Below are positions 32,969 to 44,600 of a stretch of 64,000 nucleotides of DNA, one piece after another. The notes beneath the pieces are model-generated. The model did no database searches, was not told the origin of the DNA, and saw only the letters and a list, made by a program, of their open reading frames with translations. The stretch spans positions 372,001 through 436,000 of the forward strand of contig CALSFV010000071.1 in the NCBI GenBank assembly GCA_943737045.1, in the 5' to 3' direction. The position numbers and the translations under genes were made by a program. Positions within the stretch are counted from its first letter, which is position 1; each line of letters begins with the position of its first letter. This stretch comes from Parapristionchus giblindavisi. Lineage: Eukaryota > Nematoda > Chromadorea > Rhabditida > Diplogasteridae.

Positions 32969-33729
32969 CAAGGGAACCATAATGCATTCCCGTGACGATA
33001 TGACTAGTGACATATACCATTCGAATCAGTATCCGATTCTGATAAGAAACCGTTAATAAGCAATGTCAAAAGTTTAAGAGCTTCGAGAAAATCGATAATG
33101 AAAATCGCACAAATCCGAGCCAATTAAGATCAACTCGGATTTGAGCTCCTATCTAACCGACTCTTGTGGTGTAGTGGATAAGGCGCTCGCATTTCATTTT
33201 GTAAGTACATGGTTCGATGCCTTGTATGCGATACTTTTTTTGCTGATTTTTTACGAAGACTGAATAAAAGCAATAAACTTTTTATGCCGTTAGCATTTGT
33301 GCCATGACACATATCGAATCAGAAGCTGAAACTCCTTAAAAGCAGACACAAAAGCGCGCGAGCAAGAGATCAGAGGTTAAGCAGACGATCGATAATGATC
33401 TACAAAGGATAACAATGAAACATTAGATCTGAACTTTTGAACTTGAAAAAATCAGCAAAAAAAGTATCGCATACCAGGCATCGAACCATGTACTTACAAA
33501 ATGAAATGCGAGCGCCTTATCCACTACACCACAAGGTTCTGTGAGATTGGAGCACAAAGCCGAGTTGATATTAATTGGCTCGGATTTGTGCGATTTTCAT
33601 TATCGATTTTCTCGAAGCTCTTAAACTTTTGACATTGCTTATTAACGGTTTCTTATCAGAATCGGATACTGATTCGAATGGTATATGTCACTAGTCATAT
33701 CGTCACGGGAATGCATTATGGTTCCCTTG
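32969..33729. mobile_element. Foldback element with a tRNA-like Pol III promoter in each arm
   Basis: Arms of roughly 290 bp, starting CAAGGGAACCATAATGCATT and ending with the inverse, are flanked by TTA on both sides (32966-32968, 33730-33732), a 3-bp duplication of the PIF/Harbinger type. In the left arm a perfect A box, TGGTGTAGTGG (33167-33177), and a perfect B box, GGTTCGATGCC (33211-33221), are followed by a T run at about 33234-33240; the right arm carries the inverse copy (about 33456-33540). The central ~200 bp is unique. No transposase is present. Confidence 0.8.
33165..33240 (+). other. tRNA-like sequence in foldback left arm
   Basis: A and B boxes match consensus with a 33-bp gap and a T7 terminator follows, so Pol III transcription is plausible. 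A T-arm (CATGG/CCTTG with one mismatch) can form but the anticodon and acceptor stems do not, so this is a tRNA-derived sequence, not a working tRNA. The mirror copy reads on the minus strand from the right arm. Confidence 0.5.
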
Positions 33730-33835
33730 TTACAATTAGATGTGCATCATTTACACTTATCAACATTAATATCTTCACTCTCATATAATATATAAAAGAA
33801 GAAAGAATAGAGAAGAGGATTATGAGATTGAGTAG

Positions 33836-35137
33836 ACCAAAGAGAAGAGGAGAGGAGAGAGGAGAGGAGAGGAGAGGAGAGAGGAGAGGAGAGGAGAGAG
33901 GAGAGGAGAGGAGAGGAGAGGAGAGGAGAGGAGAGGAGAGGAGAGGAGAGGAGAGAGGAGAGGAGAAGAGAGAGAGGAGAGGAGGAGAAGAGGAGGGGAG
34001 AGAAGATGAGAGGAGGAGAAGAGGAGAGGAGGAGAGGAGGAGAAGAAGAGAAGAGGAGAGGAGGAGAGGAGGAAGGGGAGAAGGAGAGGAGAAGAGGAGT
34101 GGAGGAGAAGAGGAGGAAGGGGAGAAGGAGAGGAGGAGAGGAGAGGAGGAAGGGGAGAAGAGAGGAGAAGAGGAGAAGAGGAAGGGGAGAAGGAGAGGAG
34201 AAGAGGAGGAAGGGGAGAAGGAGAGGAGAAGAGGAGAGGAGGAAGGGGAGAAGAGAGGAGAAGAGGAGAAGAGGAAGGGGAGAGGAGAGGAGAAGAGGAG
34301 TGAAGAGAAGAGGAGGAAGGGGAGAAGGAGAGGAGAAGAGGAGAGGAGGAGAGGAGGAGAAGAGGGGAAGAGGAGGGGAGGAAGGGGAGAAGGAGAGGGG
34401 AAGAGGAAGGGGAGAAGGAGAGGAGGAGAAGAGGGGAAGAGGAGAGGAGGAAGGGGAGAAGGAGAGGGGAGAGGAAGGGGAGAAGGAGAGGAAGGGGAGA
34501 AGGAGAGGAGTGGAGGAGAAGAGGAGGAAGGGGAGAAGGAGAGGAAAAGAGGAGAAGAGGAGAGGAGGAGAGAGGAAAGGAGGAGAAGAAGAGAGGAGGG
34601 GAGAGGAGAGGAGGAGAAGAGGGGAAGAGGAGAAGAGGAGAGGAGGAGAGGAGGGGAAGAGGAGAAGAGGAGAGGAGGAGAGGAGGAGGAGAGGCGAGAG
34701 GGGAAGAAGGGAAGAGGAGAGGAGGAGAAGAGGAGAAGAGGAGAGGAGGAGAAGAGGAGAGGAGGAGAGGAGGAAGGGGAGAAGAGAGGAAGGGGAGGAG
34801 AGAGGAGATGAGAGGAGAAGAGGAGGAAGGGGAGAGGAGAGGAAAGAGGAGAAGAGGAGAGGAGGAGAAGAGGAAGAGGAGAGAGAAGAAGAGAGGAGGG
34901 GAAGAGGAGAGAGGAGAGGAGGGGAAGAGGAGAAGAGGAGAGGAGGAGAGGAGGGGAAGAGGAGAAGAGGAGAGGAGGAGAGGAGGAGGAGAGGAGAGGA
35001 GGGGAAGAGGGGAAGAGGAGAGAGGGGAGAGGAGAGGAGAAGAGGAGAGGAGGAGAAGAGGAGAGGAGGAGAGGAGGAAGGGGAGAGGAGAGGAAAGAGG
35101 AGAAGAGGAGAGGAGGAGAGAGGAGAGAAGGAGATTG
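33836..35137. repeat. 1.3-kb purine-only (GGAGA/GAAGAGG) tract
   Basis: Almost pure G and A on the plus strand over 1.3 kb, built from GGAGA, GAAGAGG and GGAAGGGGAGAAGG units with higher-order repetition. Long frames of 118-499 codons on both strands result from the absence of T (or A) and are not genes. Such mirror-repeat polypurine DNA can form triplex (H-DNA). Confidence 0.95.
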
Positions 35138-36517
35138 AAAAGATATTATAGACAGAATGTGTGATAGATGATACATGAATTCAAATGATATATATGATTG
35201 AAAAAAGGAAGACATCTTATGTCAATAATCATCACAATATTCATTTTAATCATCAAGAAGATCAGTGAACATAGACAAATGTATACAAATTTTTTTTAAA
35301 CACTTAATTAACTTATACACATTCGATATGAGAACAGACTGTCCATTGTCATATGAATCAATCAATATCTCCGACTATTCTTACGGAATCAAAATGAATT
35401 GTGTTGACTGGTCAGAAAGATATAAGATTTGAGTAAGAAGAAGAAGAAGATGAGGTAGAGGATACAATGTATGATCTCTCCACGTAGAAATGAAGAGAAA
35501 GAAGAAGAAAAGGAATGAATAGAAGAATAAAGAAGATGAGAGTGAGAAGTATCTCATTCTATCAATCTTCTATTATCTTCATCTCTACAGAGTTAAATGA
35601 CGATGAAATGGATAGAGAAGAGAAGAGAAAAGGACAGGAGAAAAGAGTAGACTGCCAGCACAAACTCAAACATAGATAGTAGGAGGGAGAGGGAGAGAGA
35701 GAGAGGGAGAGATGGATAAGGGGGGGGGGGGTTTGAAAGAAAGTGCGAGAGTGAAAAGGAGAGCGAAGCAATAGAAAAGTGATGAGAAAATAGTAAGTGG
35801 AGAAGAGGAAAGAATGAGAGATCGATAAGTGTATGGAGATATTAATCACTTTGAGAAGAAGAAGAAGGGAATGATAATATGTAATGAATATTAATATTCA
35901 TCTCAATATCATAATATAAGGTTATTCAAAATTATTAGATAAATCTATTTATTATCATGTGTACCATTATTAAATTGTCATTCTTTCCAATGTTTCTTGA
36001 ACAAATGACCCCATGAGATTAAAGAACACACTATCAATATTGATACCTCCATCGAATTGCAAATATTATGATATAATTAAATTCATTTAATGAATGACTT
36101 CCTTTTGAGATTTACACGGTCTAATTCACAAATTCATATTAGAGATATTTCATACTTCATATGATACTATATGATACAATACGAATGATAGAAGAGCATA
36201 TGGAGTATCACAGAGCATGTTATGATTTAGAGTTCAAAGATCACAAATCGATAATTATGATAAGAAGTGTGTGGGAAGAATAGATGGGGAATCCCTTTCA
36301 TAATAGATAGAGGAGAAGAAGATAAGATGATTGATAGATTAATATATGAGATAAGGAAGGAAGGGATATCCCCGTTCCCCTTATCTATTATTAATCATCT
36401 ATTGGGGAATACCTTCTAATGAATATGATGAGAAGAGACAAGGAAGTAGAAGATGAAGAGATGAAGAGATGAGAGGAATACAAGGATCAAGATGTAGTCA
36501 AGAGAAGTAGAGGATAT
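35138..36517. other. Intergenic, nothing recognised
   Basis: AT-rich sequence upstream of the LTR element with a purine tract (about 35680-35720) and a run of about 12 G near 35719-35731. No gene or RNA is supported. Confidence 0.5.
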
Positions 36518-36893
36518 TGTTGTGTAGAGACCCTATTCCTATGTATATTGATCACCTCTATTCCTTATGCAGTATGCTAATGTAACTATGCTAATGTAAC
36601 TATGCTAATGTACGTCGAATGATTAGAATGCATTTCCCTATGTCTATGATTGCACTCTACACCCCGCCCACTCATTAGCTGTACCAATCACCGTTCCCCA
36701 CGTTCTGTCTAGACCAATCATCGCTCACCACGTTAGGTCCTGAATAGTATATAAGGAGATGTGTTTTCTCTGTAGTCAGTTCATCTAGTCTTCCTATTCC
36801 CTACTCTGGATTCCTCTCTCTGCTGCTAATAAAGCAAGATAGTTAACTCTTGTGCACACTACACGACAACGGGGACGAACTAAGGACATAACA
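36518..36893 (+). repeat. 5' LTR of element 1
   Basis: 376 bp, TG..CA ends, TATATAAGG near 36750 and AATAAAG near 36829, three tandem copies of an ATGCTAATGTA(ACT) motif at about 36572-36612. Confidence 0.92.
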
Positions 36894-36995
36894 ACTGGCG
36901 ACCAGGATCTACCGAGGACAACAATAACTGTCTGAGGTATTCGAACTACAAATTATTTTCTTTTCCTTTGCTTCGTCATTTTCTTGTTGTGAAGT

Positions 36996-37150
36996 GCTAC
37001 TGTGGTGTAGCCCGATACTGTGGTGTATCGAATCGTGTGATCAGCGCTACTAGGTGTGGCAGAGGCTGATAGAGGCTACTAGGTGTGGCAAATTGCTTGA
37101 TCAGGCTACTGTGTGTGGCTAGGACTGATCATTGCTACTTGGTGTGGCAC
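36996..37150 (+). other. Leader repeats of element 1
   Basis: Between primer-binding site and ORF, five or six copies of GCTACT(A/G)GGTGTGGC-like units alternate with CTGATCA-like spacers. The same units occur in element 2 (about 44522-44673). Conservation of a non-coding leader across an element that has lost much of its coding part fits a cis-acting packaging or dimerisation signal; this is inference. Confidence 0.6.
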
Positions 37151-37219
37151 GATTCTGATTGGAGTAAGCCGAAGGCTCTGATCGAGTGATTTCATCATCA
37201 AGTGAAATCGATAGAAACA

Positions 37220-39115
37220 ATGACTGCCAGAGAGTCAGAGACAGTGAAAGCTCTGAGGGAGCTCCTTACTTCACAGAATCAGCTCATTACTTCACAGAAT
37301 GAGAGGATGAATCTACTACAGGATCTAGTAGAGAAGATGAGCAGTGAAAAGAGCTCATCGAATGGAGCATTCTCTCTTGATGCTGTTGAAGCGAGGATTC
37401 ACGAGTTCAATTATTCCCCTGAGGAAAACTCTACATTCGAGTTGTGGTGGAGTAGACATGAAGACATCTTCGATGTTGACCTGAAAGACTATGATGAAGT
37501 GAGAAAGGTCCGATTGCTATTGCGTCATGTGCATCCATCGGTCGAGAAGACATTCGCTGATAGCATTGTCCCCACCAAATGGAGTGATATGAAGTTGAAA
37601 GAAGTCGTCGAGAAGATGACGACACTCTTTGGTGATCAGACATCACTGTTCGAGAAACGTCGAAGGATGTTCGACTTCAGAATGTCGACGGAGAACATCG
37701 ATGATCCGAGAGTACTCGCTGCAAGAGTGAACAGGTTGGTGCAGAGTGCACAACCTGCACAGATCGAACTAGAACAGATGAAGTGTCTAGTGTTTCTGCA
37801 TGCTCTCGATGTTCCTCGTTATAGTGATGTTCACATGCTGATGCTGAAAGAGGCTCAGAAGGATGAAGGTAAAGATGTCACTCTCGATAAGCTCATCGAA
37901 GTGTACAATCGTTGTAACCAACTGAAGAGTGATTCTCGTGCGATCACAGAAGCAAATGCGAATGTGAACGCTGTCAGGAAGCCTGAGAACGAAGGCAAAC
38001 AGAACACTGAAGATAAGTTCAGCTGTTATCGATGTGGTGGAAGAAACCACAATGCCAGTCGGTGTAGATTCAAGAATACCATCTGCAACAAATGTGGAAA
38101 GAATGGCCACATCGAAAGAGTGTGCAGAGATGGTAGCAGTGATTGGAAGGAGGTCAAATCGATACGTGTCGACACGTCTGACCTGGATTACTGCCGAATC
38201 AACGTACGACTTCAAGGTAAATCGATTAGTATGCAAATCGATACGGGAGCTGATATCACACTCATATCGGAAGAAGTGTGGAAGCAGATCGGTTCACCCG
38301 ATTGCTCGATGGCAAACTGCAAGGTAGTGTGCCCTAACAGCTCCAGGCTGGAAATCAAGGGAATGTTCCGATCTACAGTAGAGTATGGAGGTATTGTGGT
38401 GGAGGGTGATATCTATGTCACGTCATCAAATATCGTACTCATCGGAACGGATTTCATACCGAAGCTGAAATTGATCGTCGTAAGGGATGATCTTCTCCCT
38501 CAAGCCCCATGTATGGAGACTAAGGAAGTCCCAGAGGTCACGAGTAAGATGGCCGATGATATTGATCATGCAAGGATGGTTAATAAATTGCTTGCTGACA
38601 CTATGGAAGAGAGTCAAGCACCATGTATGCAGACGAAGGAAGTCTCAGAGGTCACGAGTAAGATGACCGATGATATCGATCATGGAAGGATGATTGATGA
38701 TGTCTCTGCAATGACTACGAAAGGTAGTCATGCACCATGTATGGAGGCTAAGGAAGTCTCAAAGGTCATGAGTAAGATGACCGATGATGTCGATCATATG
38801 AAGATGATTGACAGTATGCTTGATGAGGCAACGAAAGAGTGTCGAACAGCATTCAATAAGATGAGCTTGAATGTGAAGGTGGACACCTGTTGTCTGCAGG
38901 AGACAGTAAATGATGAAGTGGTCATCATTGCTGATGTCGCTGAGACGATTCCGACGGCAGCTACATCAACTACAGTATCTCCGCATCGTTCAACTACCGT
39001 ATCGCCGCCTCGCTCACTTACCGTACCAGCTCAATCACAGGGCAAGCCTGACGAGATCGCAACCGAGACGGACAAGCGAATCGCTCCAAGGAAGCTTCAT
39101 GTTGATGTAACGTAG
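37220..39115 (+). CDS. Gag-protease polyprotein of LTR element 1, with repeat tail replacing Pol
   Basis: The ATG at 37220 is chosen because the frame's earlier candidate at 37202 is GTG. The 631-residue product has an N-terminal coiled-coil-like segment, a Gag domain (about 55-215) of the type seen in nematode gypsy elements, two CCHC zinc knuckles (Cys-Tyr-Arg-Cys-Gly-Gly at about 267; Cys-Asn-Lys-Cys-Gly-Lys-Asn-Gly-His at about 290), and a retropepsin active site Asp-Thr-Gly-Ala-Asp at about 340. Where reverse transcriptase would follow there are three ~40-residue direct repeats (about 428-540) with the core Glu-Val-x-Lys/Thr-Ser-Lys-Met-x-Asp-Asp-x-Asp-His, then a Ser/Thr/Pro tail. The frame is intact and the LTRs match, so the copy is young. 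It is an old-type genomic element, not a host gene. Confidence 0.85.
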   Translation: MTARESETVKALRELLTSQNQLITSQNERMNLLQDLVEKMSSEKSSSNGAFSLDAVEARIHEFNYSPEENSTFELWWSRHEDIFDVDLKDYDEVRKVRLLLRHVHPSVEKTFADSIVPTKWSDMKLKEVVEKMTTLFGDQTSLFEKRRRMFDFRMSTENIDDPRVLAARVNRLVQSAQPAQIELEQMKCLVFLHALDVPRYSDVHMLMLKEAQKDEGKDVTLDKLIEVYNRCNQLKSDSRAITEANANVNAVRKPENEGKQNTEDKFSCYRCGGRNHNASRCRFKNTICNKCGKNGHIERVCRDGSSDWKEVKSIRVDTSDLDYCRINVRLQGKSISMQIDTGADITLISEEVWKQIGSPDCSMANCKVVCPNSSRLEIKGMFRSTVEYGGIVVEGDIYVTSSNIVLIGTDFIPKLKLIVVRDDLLPQAPCMETKEVPEVTSKMADDIDHARMVNKLLADTMEESQAPCMQTKEVSEVTSKMTDDIDHGRMIDDVSAMTTKGSHAPCMEAKEVSKVMSKMTDDVDHMKMIDSMLDEATKECRTAFNKMSLNVKVDTCCLQETVNDEVVIIADVAETIPTAATSTTVSPHRSTTVSPPRSLTVPAQSQGKPDEIATETDKRIAPRKLHVDVT

Positions 39116-39210
39116 AAGACTTACCACTATGTGGTCCTATTGTTTATTGTATCGTTTTCTCGTTATTGATTATTTCATGTTTTATAAGATGTCCCATCTT
39201 AGAGGGGAGG

Positions 39211-39586
39211 TGTTGTGTAGAGACCCTATTCCTATGTATATTGATCACCTCTATTCCTTATGCAGTATGCTAATGTAACTATGCTAATGTAACTATGCTA
39301 ATGTACGTCGAATGATTAGAATGCATTTCCCTATGTCTATGATTGCACTCTACACCCCGCCCACTCATTAGCTGTACCAATCACCGTTCCCCACGTTCTG
39401 TCTAGACCAATCATCGCTCACCACGTTAGGTCCTGAATAGTATATAAGGAGATGTGTTTTCTCTGTAGTCAGTTCATCTAGTCTTCCTATTCCCTACTCT
39501 GGATTCCTCTCTCTGCTGCTAATAAAGCAAGATAGTTAACTCTTGTGCACACTACACGACAACGGGGACGAACTAAGGACATAACA
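39211..39586 (+). repeat. 3' LTR of element 1
   Basis: Same 376 bp as the 5' LTR with no difference seen by eye, preceded by the polypurine tract AGAGGGGAGG. Confidence 0.92.
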
Positions 39587-41066
39587 ACTAAATAGAGAAG
39601 GAGAAAGAATGAATGACGTTGAGAATATAACGAATATATGGAGTATATCATCAACTACGGAAAGTAATAAAAGGAATATGAACAAAAAGTAAGATAAAGT
39701 AGATGAGAAAAGGAAGAAATGAGTAGAATAAAAAGGAATGAAGATATGAGAATGATTGACCCTATCATCTATCTCTCTACTCCATATAATGATAGTTTGA
39801 TCTTTGAACATATCATATACTCTCTCTTTCTCTCTATCATCTCCATCTACTCATGTCCCCTCTTACCATCTCTTTATCTATCCATACACGGGACACATAA
39901 CCGGTGCATTTCAGTAAAGAATCAATCTATGACTCTACTACCACAGAGGGAGAGGTAGAGGTAGAGGGAGAGGTAGAGAGGGAGAGACGGGGAGGGAGGG
40001 AGGCAGAGATTGAATGTGGACCATGAACCAAAGCATATGTATGTTTTAGATGGATATGAAAACCAAGAATGATAGATATAAAAGATAATGAATATATATA
40101 TCTTTATTATTGTCTATTCGTATATGTACAAGTAATGAATGATAGAATGATGATTGAGTCCCTGAATGATAGAGATACAAGAATCAATTGATGGTCCATA
40201 ATGATTGATTGATTGATGATATGGATGACATGAACAAAGGTATATTACATGAATGAATATGAAGAATAATCAAGTGTACATTTACAGCTGACTAGATGCC
40301 AAAAATGAATGGATAGAAATTAAGGGTAAGAATTGTTCCAAAATAAGAATCTATTCAAAATTATTCTATCAATATTAATGATATCAACACTAGTGGAATA
40401 AATGAAACTGGAAAACAGAACATATCAAAGATAAAAAAAATGATAATTTAGCTTCAAAAGCAAAATAACAAGGAATGGTAAACATGTATAAACTATTAAA
40501 ATAGTTGAACTCTCGCATAAACTACTATATACATACTTTGTAATCAATATAAAGTGACGAATCAAAATTGAATAATATGAATAGAGCAGAAAGAATAATT
40601 GACAAGTAGATATGAAGGACTAGAGTATATTCTCATAGAGAATGATTGATATTATAATGATTAAATGAATGGAAAAGGGATGGATCAATAGATAGATAGA
40701 GAGAAAGAAGTCGTAACGAGTATATGAATGTTATGCATTGATTAGAATGAAAAGGGATAATAAAGATGAGATTACAATTCATACAAACAATATATTGTTA
40801 ATGAATGAGAGTAGACAAGTCATATGAATATGGAAGAGAATAGAAGGGAATAGACTATTCAAGTTGATCCATTCCATTCTATTCTATCATATACTCAATT
40901 GTATTGTACTCACTATATATGATAATACCCATAGTAGAGAGACTTAAAGGAGTGAATGGAGTGGATAACTATAGTGTAGTATACAAGAAATGAAGAAGAA
41001 TGAAGATATCACAATGGATGCACAATATTGAGATAAGAATAGAAGGAAGAGGAGTTGAACGAGGTA
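39587..41066. other. Intergenic, nothing recognised
   Basis: AT-rich DNA with ATGA-type short repeats and a GAGAGG purine tract at about 39944-40005. No gene or RNA is supported. Confidence 0.5.
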
Positions 41067-41404
41067 CACGTTAGTTCAGCCTCTGTAATAGCGGGGCAAC
41101 AATGAAGGTAGGGCGGATCACGTTTTCCGACTTATAAAGAGTGCGAGGCGGATGCCAGGCGGGTTTGGTGGGCTGCATTAGAGAGGGTGTGCGTGCGAGA
41201 TGGCATCAAATGGTTCTCTCTGTCACACTCTCTGCTGCGTCACCAAACCCGTCTGAGGTGCGCCGCTATGACTAATGAACTATCGTCTCATTATTATGAG
41301 ATTTTGAAAACACACCAAACAGCGCACCACAGTGATGGCAAAAGTCGCCTCAGCATCTCTTTTGCCCCGCCATTCCCATCTCTCTCGCATTTTGAACTAA
41401 CGTG
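41067..41404. mobile_element. Foldback MITE, copy 2 (338 bp)
   Basis: Same length and more than 95% the same sequence as the copy at 298-635, with ends CACGTTAGTTCA / TGAACTAACGTG. Here the 5-bp target duplication AGGTA is clear (41062-41066 and 41405-41409). A 72-codon frame across it is an artefact. Confidence 0.9.
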
Positions 41405-41687
41405 AGGTAAGAATAGGTATATGATACATACAATGAATGAATCTATTGATAGATAAAGAGATACAGTGACAAGGAATGGAATGGATTAACGAATCTCATA
41501 TTGCTATATATAGATTGATGATTAGAAGAAAGAATGGTAGTAAAGCATAGTAGACGATAGAAAAGTAATGACCATTTCATGGAAATTATTAATATGTAAG
41601 AAAAATATGGAAAGAATGAATATAACACATTATGAGGTATCCACTACAATGTAATAAAGTAGATGGAAAAAATAATCAATATTTCTT

Positions 41688-44600
41688 CTATGGTTCTTCT
41701 TCCTTAATCTCAATTATAGTAGTTGATGGAGACGTTGTAAGATCACTTGATGAGGGTCCAAATGCTGGATTAGGTAATGCTTCTGATCGAGAGTGAACCT
41801 AAATATAATCAATCAATTAATAATCATGTTGTACCCCTATATTGTCAGTCAATCAATATAACCTCATAGGGTAATCCATACAGATTGCCTAGATCAAATA
41901 CTGCTAGTGCTTGTACTGCTGCATCCTCCTCTCGAGCTAATTCCTATAATCAATCAATCAATGAATCAATCGACTATCGCAATCTACATTTTCTCCTCGT
42001 GAAGGGAAGTAAGCGTATGACAACTTGTGTCTGGCCCTACCACGTAACTAAAATAGTAAATTCAAAAGGCATTTTTGAGTATTCTTCAATGTATATCCTT
42101 CGTCCCTCATGAACCGATTGACTTCATTCAACATTGTCATATGTATATATGAAGAAGGTCATAAGGGGATTTAGTCTACGTACCAACTATCACTCTCAAC
42201 TACTGTCAATATCAAACAACAACTATATATTTGTAGGTTGGTTTATCTGATATTTGTCACACATCACATCTTCATCACACAACATTCCTCTGTTCTGACG
42301 TAAAACGCAAGGACTGTCTAATTACACTGTCTAATTAGCTCTTCGTTATCGTACTCCGATTATCACTTTATCCAGTGAATCAAACCGGTGATGTAGAGTG
42401 AGAAGAGTCCTTGCCATATCCACTCGGTTTTCCTTGTCGTAGTCGGTTATTACATGAGGTACCCATCTTCCTAGTTTCCGAGAGTGTCAAGGTACCGTAG
42501 GATACTCGAGGCTGAGAGTGTCAAGGTACCGTAGGATACTCGAGGCTGGCAATAGCAAAAGTGCAAGAACGAGGCGATTCAAGTGGAACTTATGTGGTGA
42601 TGGAACTATCTATGAATATAATGTATATAATAATATGATAACTAACCATTACAGATGGTAGAATGAGAAGTATCTTGGATACTCTTTCTATTCTACGGAG
42701 ATCAGACATATCCGGATGAGATTGACCGATATAATTATACAATGAATCACTTAATCGATCTCTCAAATTAATAACAACATTAATAAGAATAGAGTAATCT
42801 AAAAGGATACAGTATACCTTACCGTACTCTTGCAATATGTTTCTTTCCTTCTTCACTAATATGTCGTTCTGATGTGAAGAAACATATAGCCTTGAATCTA
42901 ATTATTAGATTAGCTCATATTTAAACTATAACCTTTAATAACACAAATTCTCCTTCTTCCATTTTGATTTCTTTCATTGGAACTACAATATCGTCATACT
43001 GTAGATCTGCCAATTTTGAAAAATAACTGAAATGATGGAGATCTCAATATGAAGTCATTCGTCTTCTATCCTTTCAAATGAATAATCATCATCTTTCAAT
43101 ATGTTCATCTCATCTATGAAGTATGAATGAATATGTATATCAGGGCTGGGATTATTTTATTTTGATTTTTTGAATTTTTTTACCATTTCAAAAAATTAAA
43201 AATCAAATTTTTTTTTGATTTTTTTTCAAAAAAATTAAATGTAAAGAAGTAGTCAAAACGAAAAAAAGTAAAAAAATTTGTGAGAAATTGTGACAATATT
43301 CGACAAAACTTTTCATTTTTATCGTTTTTCACAGTCCTGATGAAGTATTTTCTGAGGGTTTTTAGTGTGGATGTGCTATACGGTAGAAAACCCTACCGTA
43401 TACCACAACACAGCGTTCACAGCTTATTATCAAAAATTATTGCATCATAATTTTCACGTTTCAGAACAGGGGTGTGCGGCAACTGAGTTGCCGATTGCCG
43501 GAATTGCCGAAATTGCCGACTTTTGATTGCCGAAATTGATTGCCGGCAACTGCAACCAATTATGAAAAATTGCCGAAATAGAATTCAAGCAAAAAATGAT
43601 TGAAAAAAGTCAGATAAGCACAAGTTTTGTGTGCAATATCTTAGAAATTTGATGTATACGGTATACCAAAACGAATAATCGTGTCGTTTTGAGAATGACA
43701 TTTCGTTAGCCTTTGTGTTTTCTCCAGGAAGTCGAAAGTTTTCTGGCCACCACACCAGATACGGAGATTGATCCATTCTCTCATTAGACTAGTAATGTTA
43801 CGAAGGCATAACACAAGTTTATCTCACGAGTAGCCACGAAGTATTTAATTCGCCCATCCAGATCTGCGAAAACAGAAAGACTATTCGGGACGGCGGGAAT
43901 CTTTCCAAATATCACTCAACATAATATTCTACTTATTTGTACATAAGTAACGAAAAATATTGATATTTCATTCGTTGTTGCAATTTTTTATTGCTATTGG
44001 TTTCGTTTGGTAACGATTTTTGATAAGTACTTTGTTGTGTAGATACCCCATTCCCTATGTACATTGATCATCTCTATTCCCTATGCATATTGATTAGAAT
44101 ATGTCATCATGTAAATACGTGCACGTGCGCGATCAGACTACAGTCTCTCTGATCCGCACACTCTCTCGCCACTCTACCTTTATCTCTAATGCTCTCTCGT
44201 GTCTGGCCCCGCCCAGTTATGTCTAGAGATATCCTATCAGTCTAGATCAGTCTCCCTTGATCCTCGCACGACATGTGCCCTTCTCTAGTCCTGTATTAAC
44301 CTGTAATTTCCCTAGTCTGCTAATAAAGCCTAAGTAGTAAACCCTTGTGCACTCACACTACAATACACGACAACGGGGCCGACAGCAATACATAACAACT
44401 GGCGACCAGGACTCACCAAGGACAACAATGTCTCTGTCTAAGGTATACGAACTATTTTCATTTTGCTTTGTCTCGTTGTGAAGTGTATGCTACTAGCTTG
44501 CTAGTGGTAACTATTGTGAGTGCTACTATGGTGTGGCCTGCTACTATGGTGTGGCAAATCGTGTAATCAGCGCTACTAGGTGTGGCAGAGGCTGATGGCT

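Larger units (their letters stand above)
36518..39586 (+). mobile_element. LTR retrotransposon 1 (Ty3/gypsy-like, Gag-protease only)
   Basis: Two 376-bp LTRs (36518-36893, 39211-39586), identical by eye, begin TGTTGTGTAG and end CATAACA. Just after the 5' LTR TGGCGACCAGGA (36896-36907) fits a primer-binding site for a tRNA 3' end, and a polypurine tract AGAGGGGAGG (39201-39210) precedes the 3' LTR. Each LTR has a TATATAAGG box and AATAAAG signal. The internal 2.3 kb encodes one ORF with Gag, two zinc knuckles and an aspartic protease but no reverse transcriptase, RNase H or integrase, so it must borrow these in trans. The expected 5-bp target duplication is missing (GATAT left, ACTAA right). 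Confidence 0.9.

Noticed and set aside
33716..35215. Frames of 118-499 codons rich in Arg/Glu/Gly or Ser/Pro/Leu
   Set aside because: The DNA is a purine-only simple repeat, which lacks stop codons in several frames.
37202..37219. Upstream start for the LTR element 1 ORF
   Set aside because: The codon at 37202 is GTG; the first ATG of the frame is at 37220.
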